This document shows, piece after piece, positions 61,934-64,000 of a stretch of DNA of 64,000 bases. The stretch's first letter is position 1; the number at the start of each line of letters is the position of its first letter. This stretch comes from Devosia nanyangense (GTDB lineage Bacteria; Pseudomonadota; Alphaproteobacteria; Rhizobiales; Devosiaceae): the NCBI GenBank assembly GCA_016213505.1, contig JACRAF010000025.1:62001-126000 (forward strand), given 5' to 3'. A program made the position numbers and the translations under genes. The notes beneath the pieces are model-generated. The model was not told the origin of the DNA. It was given only the letters and a program-made list of their open reading frames with translations, and ran no database searches.

Positions 61934-62757
61934 GACGCCCGATCCATATCTGGGGCGGCATCGCCGCGATCCTGATCACGACGGTGGTCTTCATCGTCCC
62001 GTTCCTGTTCATCGTCGTCAATGCGATGAAGAGTTCGAGAGAGGCGGCCATGCGCTCTTTCGCAATGCCGGCCGTCTGGCGGCTCTGGGACAATCTGGTC
62101 GAGGTGATCCAGACCCGCGATTACATGGTGCTGACGGCGTTCGTGAATTCGACCATTCTCACCGTCGCCAGCGTCACCATGCTGGTCATCTTCGGCGCCA
62201 TGGTCGGCTATGTGTTGCAGCGGCGCCCCTCGATCTGGACGGGGCCAGCCAACTTCCTGATCCTCGCCGGCCTGATCATCCCGCCGGCGGTGGTGCCGAC
62301 GATCTGGCTGCTCCAGGGGCTCGGCCTGTTCAAGACGCTTCACGGCCTGATCCTGATCGAGGTCGCCTATGGCCTGTCGTTCAGCGTGCTGCTCTTCCGC
62401 GCCTTCATCGCCACCATCCCGCGCGAACTCGACGAAGCGGCGATCATCGACGGCGCCGGGCCTATGCGCATCTTCTTCGGCATCATCCTGCCGCTGCTGC
62501 GGCCGGTCGTGGTGACGGTGATCGTGGTGCAGTCGGTGGCCATCTTCAACGACTTCACCAATCCGCTCTACTATTTGCCGGGCAACAAGAATGCGACGGT
62601 GCAGCTGACGCTCTACAACTTCCTCAGCCAGTTCAACACGTCGTACAACCTGCTGTTCACCGACATCCTCTTGATCACCATCCCGCCGCTGATCGTCTAC
62701 ATCTTCTTCAACCGGCAGATCGTGGCAGGGCTCACCGCAGGTGCCGTGAAGGGCTGA
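61930..62757 (+). CDS. Sugar ABC transporter permease, MalG/UgpE type (rhamnosidase operon)
   Basis: A 275-residue partner permease. Helix 1 is near 9-33; LAGLIIPPAVVPTIWLLQGL and the EAA loop LDEAAIIDGAGPMRIFFGII follow, and the end is VAGLTAGAVKG. The GTG/ATG start overlaps the previous stop. No ATP-binding gene follows: the next gene is an unrelated transpeptidase after 175 bases. The importer must borrow an ATPase encoded elsewhere. Confidence 0.92.
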   Translation: MRRPIHIWGGIAAILITTVVFIVPFLFIVVNAMKSSREAAMRSFAMPAVWRLWDNLVEVIQTRDYMVLTAFVNSTILTVASVTMLVIFGAMVGYVLQRRPSIWTGPANFLILAGLIIPPAVVPTIWLLQGLGLFKTLHGLILIEVAYGLSFSVLLFRAFIATIPRELDEAAIIDGAGPMRIFFGIILPLLRPVVVTVIVVQSVAIFNDFTNPLYYLPGNKNATVQLTLYNFLSQFNTSYNLLFTDILLITIPPLIVYIFFNRQIVAGLTAGAVKG

Positions 62758-62932
62758 CGGCCGAGGGCGGCCGGAGCCGTCCCAGTGGCGCCCGATCATG
62801 AACGCGCGGTGTCATAACCAGCTTGTGATCGCCCCGTTTTGGCCGCGTTAACCGGCGATGGACTAGGGAACCGAGCAGGCGCCCGCGCATTGATGGCCGG
62901 GCCCCTCCACCGTTCGCCGAGAGTTCCTGCCG

Positions 62933-63601
62933 ATGACTTCAGCCGTTTTCGTCCCCTCGCGCCGCAGCTTCGTTGCCGGCGCGGCGAGCCTTGCGGCCCT
63001 GTCGCTGGCGGGCTGCGCGACCTCGCGCCGGATAGACATTCTCGCGCCGAGCTTCTCGGACTACTACCTCACCATGTATGGGCCGCTGCCGGACGAGAAA
63101 TTCCCGGTGCCGGCGATCGACCCCAACAAGCTCGACCCGGAGATGTTCCGCACCCAGGTGCCGGACCCCACCGGCGAACGGCCGGGCACCATCGTGGTCA
63201 ACACCTCGGAGCGGCATCTCTATCTGGTGCAGGAGGGCGGCCAGGCAATCCGCTACGGCGTCGGCATCGGCCGCGAGGGCTTTGCGTGGTCCGGCAAAGC
63301 GGCGGTGGGCCGCAAGGCCGTGTGGCCGACCTGGACGCCGCCGCTCGAGATGCAGGAGCGGCAGCCCGAGACGCGCGAATGGGCCAACGGCATGCCCGGT
63401 GGATTGGCCAATCCGCTCGGGGCGCGCGCCATGTACATCTATCAGGGCGGCCGCGACACGCTCTATCGCCTGCACGGCACTCTCGAAGTGTGGAGCATCG
63501 GCAGCGCCGTCTCCAGCGGCTGCGTGCGGCTCCTGTTCCACGACATCATCGACCTCTACGGCCGCTGCCCGGTGGGCACGCCGATCGTGGTCAACAGCTA
63601 G
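62933..63601 (+). CDS. L,D-transpeptidase (YkuD/ErfK family), probable lipoprotein
   Basis: A 222-residue periplasmic cell-wall enzyme forming 3-3 peptidoglycan links or attaching proteins. The N-terminus has SRRSFVAGAASLAALSLAGC, which combines a twin-arginine-like start and a lipobox (LAGC, about residue 28). The catalytic motif HGTLEVWSIGSAVSSGCVRL has the essential His, Ser, Cys and Arg. GTIVVNTSERHLYLVQEGG is the YkuD start. It stands alone between other units; alphaproteobacteria usually carry several such paralogues. Confidence 0.92.
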   Translation: MTSAVFVPSRRSFVAGAASLAALSLAGCATSRRIDILAPSFSDYYLTMYGPLPDEKFPVPAIDPNKLDPEMFRTQVPDPTGERPGTIVVNTSERHLYLVQEGGQAIRYGVGIGREGFAWSGKAAVGRKAVWPTWTPPLEMQERQPETREWANGMPGGLANPLGARAMYIYQGGRDTLYRLHGTLEVWSIGSAVSSGCVRLLFHDIIDLYGRCPVGTPIVVNS

Positions 63602-63637
63602 GACGTTGAGGTCCGTCGGCCGGGCGCAGAGGCCGGC

Positions 63638-64000
63638 CTAAGCGGACAGACGATGGGCGGGTCGATCGGTCCCACCGGCCCCCGCAGCGGCGTAGCGGGA
63701 CACGCGGTTTCGTCCACCCTGCTTGGCCGCGTAGAGCGCAAGGTCGGCGGCCTTGACGACGTCCTCGAGCGAGCTCGCCTGCTGCGGGTAGGTCGCCACA
63801 CCGATGCTCACGGTGATGCCGACGCTCCTGCCGCCGATGTCGAAGCGATGGCGTTCCACCTCGGCGCGGAGGCGCTCGGCCATCGGGATGGCCACGTCCG
63901 CATCTGTCTCGGGCAAGACCAGCGTGAATTCCTCGCCGCCATAGCGGCACACGCGGTCGACGGCGCGCGCCTGCCTCATCAGCAGGTCGCTCAGGCCGTT
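63638..64000 (-). CDS. Diguanylate cyclase (GGDEF domain), partial, 5' end outside window
   Basis: The last 120 residues of a c-di-GMP synthase. The active-site loop is RYGGEEFTLVLPET, followed by AERLRAEVE and GITVSIGVATYP and the closing helix AADLALYAAKQGGRNRV. The sequence runs off the right edge with NGLSDLLMRQARAVDRVC, so upstream domains (for example receiver or PAS) are unseen. It converges on the transpeptidase gene with 36 bases between. Confidence 0.9.
   Translation of the reverse strand, partial: NGLSDLLMRQARAVDRVCRYGGEEFTLVLPETDADVAIPMAERLRAEVERHRFDIGGRSVGITVSIGVATYPQQASSLEDVVKAADLALYAAKQGGRNRVSRYAAAGAGGTDRPAHRLSA

Overview
The window is high-GC DNA from an alphaproteobacterium, most likely of the Hyphomicrobiales and perhaps Devosia-like. 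That placement is an inference from the density of carbohydrate ABC importers, a smo/mtlK polyol operon, an inverted pair of rhizobial-type intergenic repeats, and narrow gene spacing with many ATGA/TGATG overlaps. No rRNA, tRNA, CRISPR array or insertion sequence was seen.

Layout. 1-2774 (minus): a sugar ABC importer (binding protein and two permeases, the second cut by the window edge). 3042-13104 (plus): an operon behind a near-perfect 32-bp inverted repeat. It encodes an ABC importer (binding protein, two permeases, a 59-residue membrane protein, two unlike ATPases) together with a complete PEP-dependent dihydroxyacetone kinase relay (DhaL, DhaM, private HPr, private Enzyme I, DhaK) and a small HTH-like protein. 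13412-22788: a SorC-type regulator and a polyol operon (smoEFGK-like importer, mannitol-type dehydrogenase, HAD-FGGY kinase fusion). 22789-24946: an eroded region with a chemoreceptor HAMP fragment, an intact zinc dehydrogenase, and a scar where the start of a ribose-type permease is joined to the end of a ribose-type binding protein. 25036-30780: two GntR regulators (one with two winged-helix domains) and an importer whose two permeases are fused in one protein.

30872-37929: a TRAP importer with AroE-, AroQ- and QuiC-type enzymes and a divergent TetR regulator. This reads as a shikimate/quinate-to-protocatechuate module. 37957-50854: nitrate respiration, with a Crp/Fnr regulator (NarR-like), an FNR-type box, double-length NarK, NarGHJI, a parvulin and the molybdenum-cofactor genes moaA and mogA. 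50856-55896 (minus): a cell-surface sugar-transfer cluster (SMR-like flippase candidate, DUF2304 protein, GT2, two related GT-C-like membrane proteins, methyltransferase). 56023-62757: a LacI regulator divergent from a cytoplasmic GH78 rhamnosidase and an ABC importer without its own ATPase. The end holds an L,D-transpeptidase lipoprotein and the 3' part of a diguanylate cyclase.

Most of the window is therefore a chain of catabolic cassettes, each with its own regulator, importer and first enzymes, interrupted by one respiratory island and one envelope-sugar cluster. The most unusual unit is the 3-13 kb operon, where an ABC importer is packaged with a self-contained PTS phosphorelay. All coordinates and starts were read by eye; substrates of the importers are inferred from neighbours only.
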